A DNA stretch of 64,000 bases, from positions 2,118,166 to 2,182,165 of the forward strand of contig NZ_BMHO01000001.1 in NCBI RefSeq assembly GCF_014640975.1. The letters are read 5' to 3'. The translations under genes were made by a program, and so were the position numbers. Positions 1 to 7,633 of this stretch are shown piece by piece (the stretch's first letter is position 1; each line of letters begins with the position of its first letter). Source of the stretch: Microbacterium faecale. Its GTDB lineage: Bacteria > Actinomycetota > Actinomycetes > Actinomycetales > Microbacteriaceae. The notes beneath the pieces were generated by a model. That model made no database searches. It saw only the letters and a program-made list of their open reading frames with translations, and was not told where the DNA came from.

Positions 1-173
1 AGCGAGTATCGCTGGTACTCGTCCCAGCAGCGGAGATAAGCCGAGTCGCCGATCCGCTCGACTTCTCTCATCGCGCAGATGTCACGGAAGAAATGGAGAC
101 TCTCTTCGAATCGCGGAGTGTAGAGCTCGATCGCCCCGAGGTGGGCGAGGTCGAAGTTCTCTTCAACGGCCAT
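1..173 (-). CDS. VOC-family ring-cleavage dioxygenase, catechol 2,3-dioxygenase-like (partial)
   Basis: Only the first 57 codons lie in the window; the gene runs off the left edge. The N-terminus reads as a vicinal-oxygen-chelate fold: an early His in a HLGAIEL strand, then a helix (FEESLHFFRDI), then a YLRCWDEYQRYSL strand. Extradiol dioxygenases of the XylE type have this pattern in their first, non-catalytic module. Members cleave a catecholic ring next to its hydroxyls using Fe(II). The ATG at 171-173 is preceded by AGAGGA at seven bases. A TTGACA-N18-TAGATT promoter lies upstream and overlaps a likely GntR operator. Substrate and metal ligands cannot be judged from this fragment. Confidence 0.75.
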   Translation of the reverse strand, partial: MAVEENFDLAHLGAIELYTPRFEESLHFFRDICAMREVERIGDSAYLRCWDEYQRYS

Positions 174-235
174 GGAAGGTCCTCTCTGACCTGGTGACGG
201 GGTGAATGACGGCGAATCTCGGCCGCGCACTGGCC

Positions 236-271
236 AATCTACGGTCCCGCCCGCTAGATTGTCAACAATCT
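236..271. promoter_or_regulatory. Divergent promoter with GntR-type operator
   Basis: A perfect 16-bp inverted repeat, AGATTGT-CA-ACAATCT, lies at 256-271 between the divergent dioxygenase and GntR genes. Its TTGT..ACAA core resembles operators of FadR-type (FCD) GntR regulators. It overlaps a TTGACA -35 box (260-265, minus strand), which pairs with TAGATT at 236-241 over an 18-bp spacer. A TAGATT on the plus strand (255-260) also overlaps it. The placement suggests that the adjacent regulator represses both genes; binding is inferred. Confidence 0.65.
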
Positions 272-329
272 TGGTGACCAATGACATGTGCGCACCGGGC
301 GTCATGCGCCCGCGCGTGGGAGGGCTCCC

Positions 330-971
330 GTGGCAGAGAACAACGACATCCGCCGCCGGCTGCGCGACGACATTCTGCGTGGCGACTATGCGCCGCGCCA
401 GCGCCTGATCGAGGCCGACCTGGCGAAGCAGTATGGGGCGAGTCGCTTCGCCTTGCGCAACGCGCTGATCCAGCTCGAGGCCGAAGGCCTGGTCGAGCTG
501 CAGCCGAACCGTGGGGCGCGCGTACGAGAGATCACGGTCCAGGAGGCCATCGAGATCACCGAGATCCGCCAGTCGATCGAGGCGCTGGTCGCGGCGCGGG
601 CTGCCCAGCGGGCGACGCCCGAGCAGGTCGAGACCCTCCGCGGCATCGGTCGGGACATGCGCGCGGCCGTCGAGGGTAACGAGCTCATGGGGTACTCCGA
701 CCTGAACGTTACGCTCCACAGCTTGCTACGTGAGATCGCGCAACACGGTGCGGCCGAGCGGATGTTGTCGCAGCTCCACGGCCAGATGGTGCGGCATCAG
801 TTCCGCCTGTTTCTCGTGCCGGGGCGTCCGAGCACGTCCCTGCCGGAGCACCTCGCGATCATCGACGCGGTCTGCGCGGGCGACGTCGAAGCGTCACGGT
901 CGGCCATGGCGGCGCACGTCGGAAGCGTCATCGAGACGCTCGAGCAGTTCGCGCGGGTCGACGCTCGCTGA
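330..971 (+). CDS. GntR-family transcriptional regulator (FadR/FCD subgroup)
   Basis: A 213-residue regulator. Residues 1-70 form a winged helix-turn-helix, with the typical DILRGDY, LIEADLAKQYGASR and LEAEGLVEL segments. The rest is helical and fits an FCD ligand-binding domain, with a conserved EIRQSIEALVA helix, later His residues that may bind metal, and an LPEHLAIIDAV segment near the end. The GTG at 330 was chosen over upstream starts because GGGAGGG sits just before it and homology begins there. It is divergent from the dioxygenase and shares a palindromic operator with it, so it probably controls that ring-cleavage gene in response to an aromatic acid or product. The effector is unknown. 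Confidence 0.85.
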   Translation: MAENNDIRRRLRDDILRGDYAPRQRLIEADLAKQYGASRFALRNALIQLEAEGLVELQPNRGARVREITVQEAIEITEIRQSIEALVAARAAQRATPEQVETLRGIGRDMRAAVEGNELMGYSDLNVTLHSLLREIAQHGAAERMLSQLHGQMVRHQFRLFLVPGRPSTSLPEHLAIIDAVCAGDVEASRSAMAAHVGSVIETLEQFARVDAR

Positions 972-991
972 CGGCGATCCGCCCTGTCAGC
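967..991. terminator. Hairpin between convergent gntR-family and marR-family genes
   Basis: GCTGAC-GGCG-atc-CGCC-ct-GTCAGC folds into a bulged stem that overlaps the gntR stop codon. It lacks a T-run on either side, so intrinsic termination is plausible but unproven. Confidence 0.4.
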
Positions 992-995
992 GCGG

Positions 996-1454
996 TCAGG
1001 TACGCTGCAGCATCCGCCACAGTCCCCGAAAGAGCATCTGCGCCTCGTCCTCCCCCAGCCCGGCCGTCAACTCACGCTGCACCTGGGCGACATGCGGCGC
1101 GAGCCGCTGGCGCTCCGTCGCGCCGGCCGGTGTCAGCGTGACGACGTTCCGCCGCGCGTCGCCGTCCGCGCGGTGGCGGACGATGAGGCCATCCCGCTCC
1201 AGGCGGCGCACCAGGCCCGCAACCGTGGAGCGATCGAGATCGACCTCGTCGCACAGCTCACGCTGACTCGCCTCCCCGCGCCGGTCGAGCACGACGAGCA
1301 CGCTGTACTGCGCACTCGTGATCTCGCTCGACACGATGCGCGCCCAGGTCATCACGTGCAGCTGCTGCGCACGCCGGATGAGATTGCCGATGTGTCGCTG
1401 CGGCTCAGGCAGGCTGCTGGCGTCCATGTCGATCCCCGTCCCGCTGCCGATCAC
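996..1454 (-). CDS. MarR-family transcriptional regulator
   Basis: A 152-residue MarR protein with a winged-helix core at about residues 45-115 (SAQYSVLVVLDRRGE, ELCDEVDLDRSTVAGLVRRL, then the ADGDARRN wing) flanked by dimerisation helices. The start is a GTG whose GTGA overlaps the stop of mobA, so the two are translationally coupled. MarR proteins next to aromatic hydroxylases are usually repressors relieved by phenolic acids, so control of mobA or of efflux is likely. The ligand is not readable from sequence. Note that this two-gene operon and the divergent iclR gene give the locus three regulators of different families within 4 kb. Confidence 0.88.
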   Translation of the reverse strand: MIGSGTGIDMDASSLPEPQRHIGNLIRRAQQLHVMTWARIVSSEITSAQYSVLVVLDRRGEASQRELCDEVDLDRSTVAGLVRRLERDGLIVRHRADGDARRNVVTLTPAGATERQRLAPHVAQVQRELTAGLGEDEAQMLFRGLWRMLQRT

Positions 1455-3358
1455 GCTTCTCGGAACACGCCCGAGAAGAAGTCAGTGAGCTCCTCCCGGG
1501 CGTCCAGGGGCAGCACGTGGGCGACATACTGATCCGGACGCACGACGACGAGCGCACCGGCGGAGGCGATGCCACGCCGCGCGAAGATGTCGTCGACCGG
1601 GTCGGTCGCCCACGCCTTCTCCCAGTCCTGCAGACCGAGCGGCCCCGACGTGGGCAGGAGGATCGACGGCAGCGCGGTCACGTCGATGTCGTGATGGGAT
1701 CCACGGACGATGCCATGGACGTCGAACACGCTGTCGAGGTCGTCGCCAGCAGGGGTGAAGGCCCCCACAGGAGCGTCTGCCGCCTCGGTCAGCCAGGTCG
1801 CGAACTCGTTCAATCGCCCTCCCCCGGCGTCGCCGAACGCGTAGAGACGCCAACGGCCGTCGGCTCGGTGCGTATGCCCGATCTCCATCCGCCGGCCGTC
1901 CGCGATCCGCCGCACGGGTGCGGAGTGGAAGCGCGTTCCGATCTCAAAGCCCGTCGCCAGGTGCTGGTGCGTGGATCTGCCCGTGAGCCGTGACGGCTCG
2001 TACACCGTGCCGAAGCCCGCCGTATAGCGTCCCTGCCGCGCGAACTCGGCACGCATGTCCTCCGGAGACACGCCGCCGCGCTCGGGGTGATCTGGATCCA
2101 GCGCCGGCTGCGCGATGAACGCCGACCAGAATCGGTCGAACGCAATCAGGTCCGCGGCGATCGCACGGCGTTCCTCGGAGTAGGTCCGCAGCAGCGTGCC
2201 GTCGGACTGTCCGCGGAGGACCGCGGCGAGCTTCCATCCCAGGTTGAAGGCATCCTGCATCGAGACGTTCATGCCCTGGCCGGCCTTCGCGCTGTGCGTG
2301 TGGCAGGCATCGCCCGCGACGAACACTCGCGGCACGGCGTCCGCTGGAGCGTCGTCTTCCAGATCGTCGAAGCGATCGGCGAGACGCTGCCCGACCTCGT
2401 AGACGCTCGACCAGGCGACTTCCTTGATGTCGATGGAGAACGGGTGGAGGATCGCGCCCGCCACCTCGGCGATCTCCGCGGCGGTCTTCTTGCGGATCGC
2501 GCCGTCGCGCTCCGTCACCTCGCCGAGATCCACGTAGCAGCGCACCATGTTGCCGCCCTCGCGAGGGATCATCAGCAGGCTGCCCTTCCCTGCCGATTGG
2601 ACCACGTTCTTCGTGCGCCAGTCGGGGAAGTCGGTCGTCGCGAGAACATCCATCACGCCCCACGCGTGATTCGCCGCGTCGCCCTTCAGTTCGATGCCGA
2701 GCGCGTCTCTGACCGCACTGCGCGCGCCGTCGCACCCGGCGACGTACTTCGCGCGGACAGTGAGCTCCTCACCCTCGTTCGTCCCGGCGGTGCGCCGCAG
2801 CGTGACCTGCACGGGGTACTCGCCGCCGACGATCTCGTAGTCGACGAACGCGATGCCGTAATCCGCCTCGAGTCGGCTCGGCGAGTTTGCCGCGTGCTCA
2901 AGAAGGAACTGCTGCATGCGCGCCTGGTTCACGATCACGTGAGGGAACTCACTGAGGCCCTCCGGGGTGTCCTCGACCCACCCGGTTCGCGTGATCCTGC
3001 TGCGATCGGACTCCGATGGACCCCAGAATCGCACCTCGTTCACCCAGTACGCCTCGCGGATGAGTGGCTGCGCGAGGTCGAACGCCTGAAACATCTCAAC
3101 CGTGCGGCACGCCACGCCATCGGCGTGCCCGACTTTCAGTGGCTCCGCGCGCCGCTCGACGATCCGCGTGTGAATCTCGGGGAACTGGGCGAGCTGCGCG
3201 GCGAGCACCGTCCCCGCAGGCCCCGTACCGACGATGAGCACATCAACCGTGTCGGGGAGCTCGCCGGGTCGCGCGCTCGCCTCGCGTTCGAGCGTCTCGC
3301 GAGCAACGGGGCGGATGTCCGGGTCGCCCGACTGATAGCCATCGCGGTAGAACTGCAT
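1451..3358 (-). CDS. mobA: 3-hydroxybenzoate 4-monooxygenase
   Basis: A 635-residue flavoprotein monooxygenase that hydroxylates 3-hydroxybenzoate to protocatechuate using NAD(P)H and O2. It has the GTGPAG dinucleotide fold (residues 44-49), the CDGARS motif near 210, the FAD-ribityl motif VFVAGDACHTHS near 350 and the AGQGMN loop. A thioredoxin-like C-terminal domain, as in phenol hydroxylases, ends in VVRPDQYVAHVLPL. Segments such as GVMDVLATTDFPD and LSEFPHVIVNQAR match what I remember of Comamonas MobA, which has nearly the same length. The ATG at 3356-3358 has AAGGAG seven bases upstream, which excludes a longer open frame extending to 3865. The protein is upstream of and overlaps marR. 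A related phenol-type hydroxylase is the main alternative. Confidence 0.85.
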   Translation of the reverse strand: MQFYRDGYQSGDPDIRPVARETLEREASARPGELPDTVDVLIVGTGPAGTVLAAQLAQFPEIHTRIVERRAEPLKVGHADGVACRTVEMFQAFDLAQPLIREAYWVNEVRFWGPSESDRSRITRTGWVEDTPEGLSEFPHVIVNQARMQQFLLEHAANSPSRLEADYGIAFVDYEIVGGEYPVQVTLRRTAGTNEGEELTVRAKYVAGCDGARSAVRDALGIELKGDAANHAWGVMDVLATTDFPDWRTKNVVQSAGKGSLLMIPREGGNMVRCYVDLGEVTERDGAIRKKTAAEIAEVAGAILHPFSIDIKEVAWSSVYEVGQRLADRFDDLEDDAPADAVPRVFVAGDACHTHSAKAGQGMNVSMQDAFNLGWKLAAVLRGQSDGTLLRTYSEERRAIAADLIAFDRFWSAFIAQPALDPDHPERGGVSPEDMRAEFARQGRYTAGFGTVYEPSRLTGRSTHQHLATGFEIGTRFHSAPVRRIADGRRMEIGHTHRADGRWRLYAFGDAGGGRLNEFATWLTEAADAPVGAFTPAGDDLDSVFDVHGIVRGSHHDIDVTALPSILLPTSGPLGLQDWEKAWATDPVDDIFARRGIASAGALVVVRPDQYVAHVLPLDAREELTDFFSGVFREA

Positions 3359-3398
3359 CGGATCTCCTTCGATCGTCTGCGGCGACTGAGCCGCATTA

Positions 3399-3412
3399 GT
3401 TGGGGGCCCAAC
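3399..3412. promoter_or_regulatory. Inverted repeat in the mobA/iclR divergent promoter
   Basis: GTTGGG-GG-CCCAAC is a perfect inverted repeat midway between the divergent mobA and iclR-family starts, 41 and 40 bases from them. It is a candidate operator for the IclR or MarR protein. No -10 box is clear on either side. Confidence 0.5.
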
Positions 3413-3451
3413 GATTGTAGCGCGGCGGCCGCGCCATGGGAAGCTGACGGC

Positions 3452-4201
3452 ATGGCGAACTCTCGGTCGGGCGACTCGATGACGACCCGCCTCGTCCGCG
3501 TTCTCGACACATTCAGCTCGGAGCGCACCGTTCAATCGATGACCGATATCGCGCGCCGTGCGGGGCTCCCGACCAGCACGACGCACCGCATCGTCGATGA
3601 GCTCGTTCGGGAGGGACTCCTTGAGCGCGATGACGGGCGCCGGATCCGGCTCGGCATGCGGCTGTGGGAGTTGGCGCTGCGCGGGTCCACGGCCCTGCGA
3701 CTGCGTCAGGCCGCGCTCCCCCACATGGAGCGCGTCCAGACGGTCATTCGCGAGCACACCCAACTCGCGGTCCTCGAGCAGGGTGAAGCGCTCTTCCTGG
3801 AGCGGCTGTCTCATCCCGCGGCCGGCGCGAACATCACCCGCGTCGCCGGGCGGCTGCCGCTGCACGCGTCATCGTCAGGCCTCGTGCTCCTCGCCCACGC
3901 GGATCCCCTCGTACGCGAACGAGTGCTGTCCTCGCCGCTGAGTCCGGTGTCCGCGGAGACGCCCACCGATCCCGACGGGCTGCGGCGCCTGCTCGCTCGG
4001 ATCCGCCGTGACGGCTACGTCGTCGCCCCCGGCACAGTCGAGAGCGTGTCCACGGGAGTCGCCGCCCCGATACGCGATCGGGGCGAGGTCGTCGCCGCCC
4101 TGTCGGCCGTCTTGCCCCGTGGCACCGATCCCGGTCGTGCCGTCGACGCGCTCGTGCGTGCCGCGACCGCCGTCGAGGCGGACCTCGTTCAATCCCGTTG
4201 A
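3452..4201 (+). CDS. IclR-family transcriptional regulator (PobR/PcaR-like position)
   Basis: A 249-residue IclR protein. Residues 10-75 hold a winged helix-turn-helix (VLDTFSS, MTDIARRAGLPTSTTHRIVDEL, LLERDDGRRIRLG). The C-terminal effector domain follows, with LAVLEQGEALFLERL, LHASSSGLVLLAH and a final VVAALSAVLPR sheet. Members such as PobR and PcaR sense 4-hydroxybenzoate or protocatechuate-pathway acids. The ATG at 3452 follows GGGAAG. It sits between divergent mobA and co-directional pobA, so it is the best candidate for controlling both hydroxylases. A 19-bp palindrome crosses its stop codon. Whether it activates or represses cannot be read from sequence. Confidence 0.85.
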   Translation: MANSRSGDSMTTRLVRVLDTFSSERTVQSMTDIARRAGLPTSTTHRIVDELVREGLLERDDGRRIRLGMRLWELALRGSTALRLRQAALPHMERVQTVIREHTQLAVLEQGEALFLERLSHPAAGANITRVAGRLPLHASSSGLVLLAHADPLVRERVLSSPLSPVSAETPTDPDGLRRLLARIRRDGYVVAPGTVESVSTGVAAPIRDRGEVVAALSAVLPRGTDPGRAVDALVRAATAVEADLVQSR

Positions 4202-4229
4202 ACGGGATTCGCTCGCCCCGTCGTAACCT
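4191..4229 (+). promoter_or_regulatory. pobA promoter with 19-bp palindrome
   Basis: A perfect palindrome, AATCCCGTT-g-AACGGGATT (4191-4209), spans the iclR-family stop codon. TAACCT at 4224-4229 is a good actinobacterial -10 box, which puts the -35 region at about 4201-4206, inside the palindrome. This is operator geometry for pobA control. The palindrome could instead be a weak hairpin ending the iclR transcript. Confidence 0.55.
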
Positions 4230-4296
4230 CCCGGTGCACACTTTCCTTCAGGGCGACATCGCCCTCACCCATCAACGCCACGTCGAAGGAGACGAC

Positions 4297-5484
4297 ATGA
4301 CCACCTCGCTCCGCACCCAGGTCGCCATCGTCGGCGCGGGCCCCGCCGGCCTCGTCCTCTCGCACCTCCTCGCCGAGGCGGGCATCGACTCGATCGTGCT
4401 CGACTCCCGCTCCCGCGCCCAGATCGAGACGACGATCCGCGCAGGGATCCTCGAGCAGGGGACGGTCGACCTGCTCGCGCGAATCGACCCCGACTCACGC
4501 GTGCACTCGGTCGGCGACCGGCACGACGGCATCGAGCTCGGATTCGACGGCGAACGCCATCGCATCGACTTCGCGGGGCTCACCGGCCGCGGCGTATGGC
4601 TCTACCCGCAGCATGAGGTACTCACGGACCTTCTCGCGCTGCGCCTCTCTCGGGGACAGGATCTGCGCTTCGAGGTGACGGCGAGCCGCGTCGACGACAT
4701 CGACTCGAACCGGCCGCGCGTCATCGCCGCGGACCGCGACGGCGGCGAGCTCATCATCGAGGCCGATTTCGTCGTCGGCGCCGACGGCTCACACTCCGTC
4801 GTGCGCCACCAGGTCGCCGGGCGGTCGTCCGAGGGCTACTTCCGCGAGTACCCGTTCGCCTGGTTCGGGATCCTGTGCGAGGCTCCGCCGAGCTCGGAGG
4901 AGCTGATCTACAGCAACTCGGACAACGGCTTCGCACTCATCAGCCAGCGCTCGCCTGAAGTTCAGCGCATGTACTTCCAGTGCGATCCCGACGCCGACCC
5001 GAACGAGATGAGCGAGGCGGAGATCTGGGACACGCTTCAGGCGCGCGTACCGGGAACGACCCTGAACGAGGGGCGGATCTTCCAGCGCGACGTCCTGCGC
5101 TTCCGCAGCTTCGTCGCCCGCGAGCTGCGTCACGGCCGGGCCGCCCTCGTCGGCGACGCCGCGCACACCGTGCCACCGACCGGGGCAAAGGGCATGAACC
5201 TCGCGATCGCCGACGTCGTGCTCCTTTCCTCGGCACTCGAGTCGCTCCTCGTGCGCCGTGATGAGGGTCCGATCGACGCCTATGCCGAGCTCGCGATGCG
5301 CCGTATCTGGAAAGCACAGCACTTCTCGTGGTGGATGACGAGCATGCTGCACATTGCACCGGGCGCGAGCGATTTCGACCGCCGCCGCCAGGTCGGCGAG
5401 CTGCGCACCGTCGTCGAGTCGGAGGCGGGCCGTACCTACCTCGCGGAGGCCTACACCGGATGGCCGTTCGCGACGGGCGCCTGA
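4297..5484 (+). CDS. pobA: 4-hydroxybenzoate 3-monooxygenase
   Basis: A 395-residue class A flavoprotein hydroxylase that converts 4-hydroxybenzoate plus NAD(P)H and O2 to protocatechuate; PobA proteins are about 394 residues. It shows GAGPAG (13-18), the RAGILEQG segment near 48-55 that belongs to the active-site and FAD region, GADGSHS (161-167), and ALVGDAAHTVPPTGAKGMN (284-302), where FAD and substrate meet. The ATG has GAAGGAG at a good distance, and a promoter palindrome lies 88 bases upstream. With mobA it channels two hydroxybenzoate isomers to one product. The protocatechuate ring-cleavage genes are not in this window. Confidence 0.93.
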   Translation: MTTSLRTQVAIVGAGPAGLVLSHLLAEAGIDSIVLDSRSRAQIETTIRAGILEQGTVDLLARIDPDSRVHSVGDRHDGIELGFDGERHRIDFAGLTGRGVWLYPQHEVLTDLLALRLSRGQDLRFEVTASRVDDIDSNRPRVIAADRDGGELIIEADFVVGADGSHSVVRHQVAGRSSEGYFREYPFAWFGILCEAPPSSEELIYSNSDNGFALISQRSPEVQRMYFQCDPDADPNEMSEAEIWDTLQARVPGTTLNEGRIFQRDVLRFRSFVARELRHGRAALVGDAAHTVPPTGAKGMNLAIADVVLLSSALESLLVRRDEGPIDAYAELAMRRIWKAQHFSWWMTSMLHIAPGASDFDRRRQVGELRTVVESEAGRTYLAEAYTGWPFATGA

Positions 5485-5503
5485 CCACCCGCGCCCTGGG
5501 CCC

Positions 5504-5851
5504 TCAGCGCGAGCTCTGCCACGTGATCCAGGCGCTCGCGATCGTACCGACGACCGCGACGAGTGCCATGCCGAGCATCGCTCCCGCCATGACTCGCAGG
5601 CGCGTCATGCGGCCAGCCACCGTGAACCGCGCGATCACGAGCACGGCGTAGAGCCCGAGCACCAGAGCGGCGCTCACGATCGCGACCGGCACGGCCGCGC
5701 CGCCGCGCGCGATGATCAGCGCGAGCATCGCCACGCCTGCGATCAGAAGCAGCCCGACCATCACCAGCCAGATCGTTCCTGACGACCTCCGGAGCGCGGG
5801 CTGGTTCGTGACCTTCGTCGGGTCGCGTCGAGGTCCGTGTCCGGTGTTCAT
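5504..5851 (-). CDS. Small membrane protein of unknown function
   Basis: A 115-residue protein not assigned to a family. The first 25 residues are polar and basic, and three hydrophobic helices follow, at about 27-48 (IWLVMVGLLLIAGVAMLALII), 52-75 and 85-107. The short connecting loops carry Arg, which suggests a cytoplasmic N-terminus. It converges with pobA, with 19 bases between the stops. It is predicted to be an integral inner-membrane protein; no catalytic motif is visible. Confidence 0.65.
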   Translation of the reverse strand: MNTGHGPRRDPTKVTNQPALRRSSGTIWLVMVGLLLIAGVAMLALIIARGGAAVPVAIVSAALVLGLYAVLVIARFTVAGRMTRLRVMAGAMLGMALVAVVGTIASAWITWQSSR

Positions 5852-5992
5852 CCGCCTACCGTGCTCCTCTCCCGGCGGGCTGCGGAAGGGGGTGGCGGCG
5901 CGCGCCGGGCCCTGCTAGCCCGCGCGGCGCTGTCGGCGGCCGCGATCACGCGCGGCACCGAGCCACGAGTCGTTTCGCGAGGTCGCCGCGTA

Positions 5993-6193
5993 TCAGTCGA
6001 CCTGTTCCCGCTGCGTCTCGATGAACTGCACCTCATCGTCACTCAGGCGCGCGCCCTCCTCCACCGTGCCGCCGGTGATCTCCCCGATCTCGACGCGGAC
6101 CTCGGCGGGAATCACCGCGCCGGGATGCTCGCGGAGCGCGTGCTTCGCCTCGACCGACAGTCGCGGCCACCAGGTGTGGATCTCAGCTGACAT
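5993..6193 (-). CDS. Small conserved-looking acidic protein, function unknown
   Basis: A 66-residue soluble protein with no transmembrane segment. It begins MSAEIHTWWPRLS, carries an IPAEVRVEIGEITG strand and ends in a Glu-rich helix (DDEVQFIETQREQ). The ATG has AAGGAAG four to five bases upstream, the main reason for calling such a short frame real. It is flanked by a small membrane protein and an SDR gene in a stretch rich in short stress-type genes. Confidence 0.6.
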   Translation of the reverse strand: MSAEIHTWWPRLSVEAKHALREHPGAVIPAEVRVEIGEITGGTVEEGARLSDDEVQFIETQREQVD

Positions 6194-6366
6194 CGTCTTC
6201 CTTCCATCAACGTCGCACCGTCTGCGACGTGGCGCACCAGTATGACGACGCCGTCCGAGGGCGTCAAGCGACGAGGAGCCCTTCGCCGCCGGATCCCGCG
6301 GCAGCGTCTCACGGGCATGGAAGGCGTCCGGATGTCAAGGCCCCTCCCACCACCCCGGATCGACCG

Positions 6367-6372
6367 TAGCCT
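6367..6372 (+). promoter_or_regulatory. -10 box for leaderless SDR gene
   Basis: TAGCCT lies exactly six bases before the SDR ATG and no Shine-Dalgarno is present, which places the transcription start at or next to the ATG. Confidence 0.6.
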
Positions 6373-6378
6373 GCCCGC

Positions 6379-7260
6379 ATGAGCGCACATCTCTCCGATC
6401 CCAGGACCAAGTACCGCCCCGAGGCGTTTCCGGAAGACGACGGCACGCAGCCCGGCCGAATCGAGGAGACGACGCCTACGCCCGACCACGGCGAGGACTC
6501 CTATCGCGGCGCTGGACGCCTCACCGATCGGCGTGCCCTCGTCACCGGCGGCGACTCGGGTATCGGACGAGCGGTGGCGATCGCGTTCGCCCGCGAAGGT
6601 GCCGATGTGGCGATCGGCTATCTGCCGGAAGAGCAGGATGATGCCGAGATCACGGCCAGCCAGGTCGAGGCGGCTGGGCGACGCTGCGTGCTGCTCCCCG
6701 GCGACGTCAGCGACGAGAAGGTTGCTCGGAGCGCCGTTATCGACGCCCGTGAACAGCTCGGCGGGCTCGACCTTCTCGTCCTGAATGCGGCGTATCAGAA
6801 GCAACGCGATGACGACGCGGACATCCCCACCGACGAGTTCGACCGAGTGATGCGCACGAATCTCTATGCGCCGTTCTGGATGACGCGGGAGGCGCTCCCG
6901 CTCCTGCCCGCTGGCAGTTCCGTCATCGTCACCACGTCGATCCAGGGATTCTCGCCGTCGCCAGGTCTCCTCGACTACGCGATGACGAAGGCGGCACTCG
7001 TCGCCTTCGTTCAGGCCCTCGCCGAGCAGCAGGGCGCGAACGGGATCCGTGTCAACGGCGTTGCTCCCGGGCCGATCTGGACGCCCCTCATCCCGGCGAC
7101 CGGCTGGCCCGACAAACTCCCGAAGTTCGGGCAAGACACGCCGCTCGGTCGCGCGGGGCAACCCGCCGAACTCGCGGGCGCGTACGTCTATCTTGCGTCC
7201 GAGGATGCGTCTTACGTCTCGGGGATCGTTCTCGGCGTCACCGGCGGAAAGCACCTCTGA
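6379..7260 (+). CDS. SDR-family oxidoreductase (YghA/YhdF-type)
   Basis: A 293-residue short-chain dehydrogenase. A 50-residue N-terminal arm (PEAFPEDDGTQPGRIEE) is typical of the YghA/general stress protein 39 subgroup. The cofactor motif TGGDSGIGRA (56-65), LNAAY (135-139), catalytic Ser187 and the Y200-x3-K204 pair follow. Members reduce aldehydes or ketones with NAD(P)H and are often induced by stress; the substrate is unknown. The start fits a leaderless transcript. Its 3' end converges on the small protein at 7279-7590, with a hairpin between them. Confidence 0.88.
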   Translation: MSAHLSDPRTKYRPEAFPEDDGTQPGRIEETTPTPDHGEDSYRGAGRLTDRRALVTGGDSGIGRAVAIAFAREGADVAIGYLPEEQDDAEITASQVEAAGRRCVLLPGDVSDEKVARSAVIDAREQLGGLDLLVLNAAYQKQRDDDADIPTDEFDRVMRTNLYAPFWMTREALPLLPAGSSVIVTTSIQGFSPSPGLLDYAMTKAALVAFVQALAEQQGANGIRVNGVAPGPIWTPLIPATGWPDKLPKFGQDTPLGRAGQPAELAGAYVYLASEDASYVSGIVLGVTGGKHL

Positions 7261-7265
7261 CGGGC

Positions 7266-7279
7266 GCGCCTGAAGGCGC
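7266..7279. terminator. Short hairpin between convergent genes
   Basis: GCGCC-TGAA-GGCGC sits between the SDR stop and the stop of the minus-strand small protein. It is a compact tetraloop stem without a T-run, possibly a weak bidirectional terminator. Confidence 0.35.
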
Positions 7280-7590
7280 TACTCGCGGGGCACGGGCTGT
7301 GACAAGTCCATGCGGATCCCACCCGTCGAATGCGACGACTGCGCCAGCTCCTCCAGCCACCGAGTGCTGAGCTCGGCGGGCTGCGCGTCGTCGAATTCGA
7401 AGGTGAGCGGAATCGCGGGATGCAGCCAGATCGTGCTCCGGCCCGGGCCCTCCCCGGCGGGATTGACCCACGAGAACGTGAAGCTCTCGCCGCGCCGGAG
7501 CTTCGTCGTCGCGACGAGCTTGAGGTGCGCGAGCGCGTCGTCGTCGATCTCGATTGCTCGCCCGGGACTTCCATAGATCAGCTGGCCCAT
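7279..7590 (-). CDS. DUF7882-type small protein (paralogue 1)
   Basis: A 103-residue protein starting MGQLIYGSPG, then an acidic helix with LAHLKLVATTKLRRGESFTFSW, a strand TIWLHPAIPLTFEFDD, and a C-terminal WLEELAQSSHSTGG helix. Similar proteins in Microbacteriaceae often carry the legacy label ATP-dependent DNA ligase, but no ligase motif (KxDG) is present and the length is far too short. AGAGGA precedes the ATG. It is a tandem relative of the protein at 7634-7966; see that entry. Function is unknown. Confidence 0.75.
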   Translation of the reverse strand: MGQLIYGSPGRAIEIDDDALAHLKLVATTKLRRGESFTFSWVNPAGEGPGRSTIWLHPAIPLTFEFDDAQPAELSTRWLEELAQSSHSTGGIRMDLSQPVPRE

Positions 7591-7633
7591 GACGGGATCC
7601 TCTCGTTCCGTGCGGTGCCGACGATCGGCGCTC

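Noticed and set aside
2087..3451. The 455-codon upstream extension of the IclR-family frame
   Set aside because: It lies antisense to mobA. Homology to IclR starts at the ATG at 3452, which has its own ribosome site.
3359..3865. A longer mobA start extending to 3865
   Set aside because: It would run over the iclR gene; the ATG at 3358 has AAGGAG and matches the family length.
5905..5945. GC-rich self-complementary stretch downstream of the 66-residue protein gene as a terminator
   Set aside because: The stem is broken and there is no T-run; composition alone can explain it.
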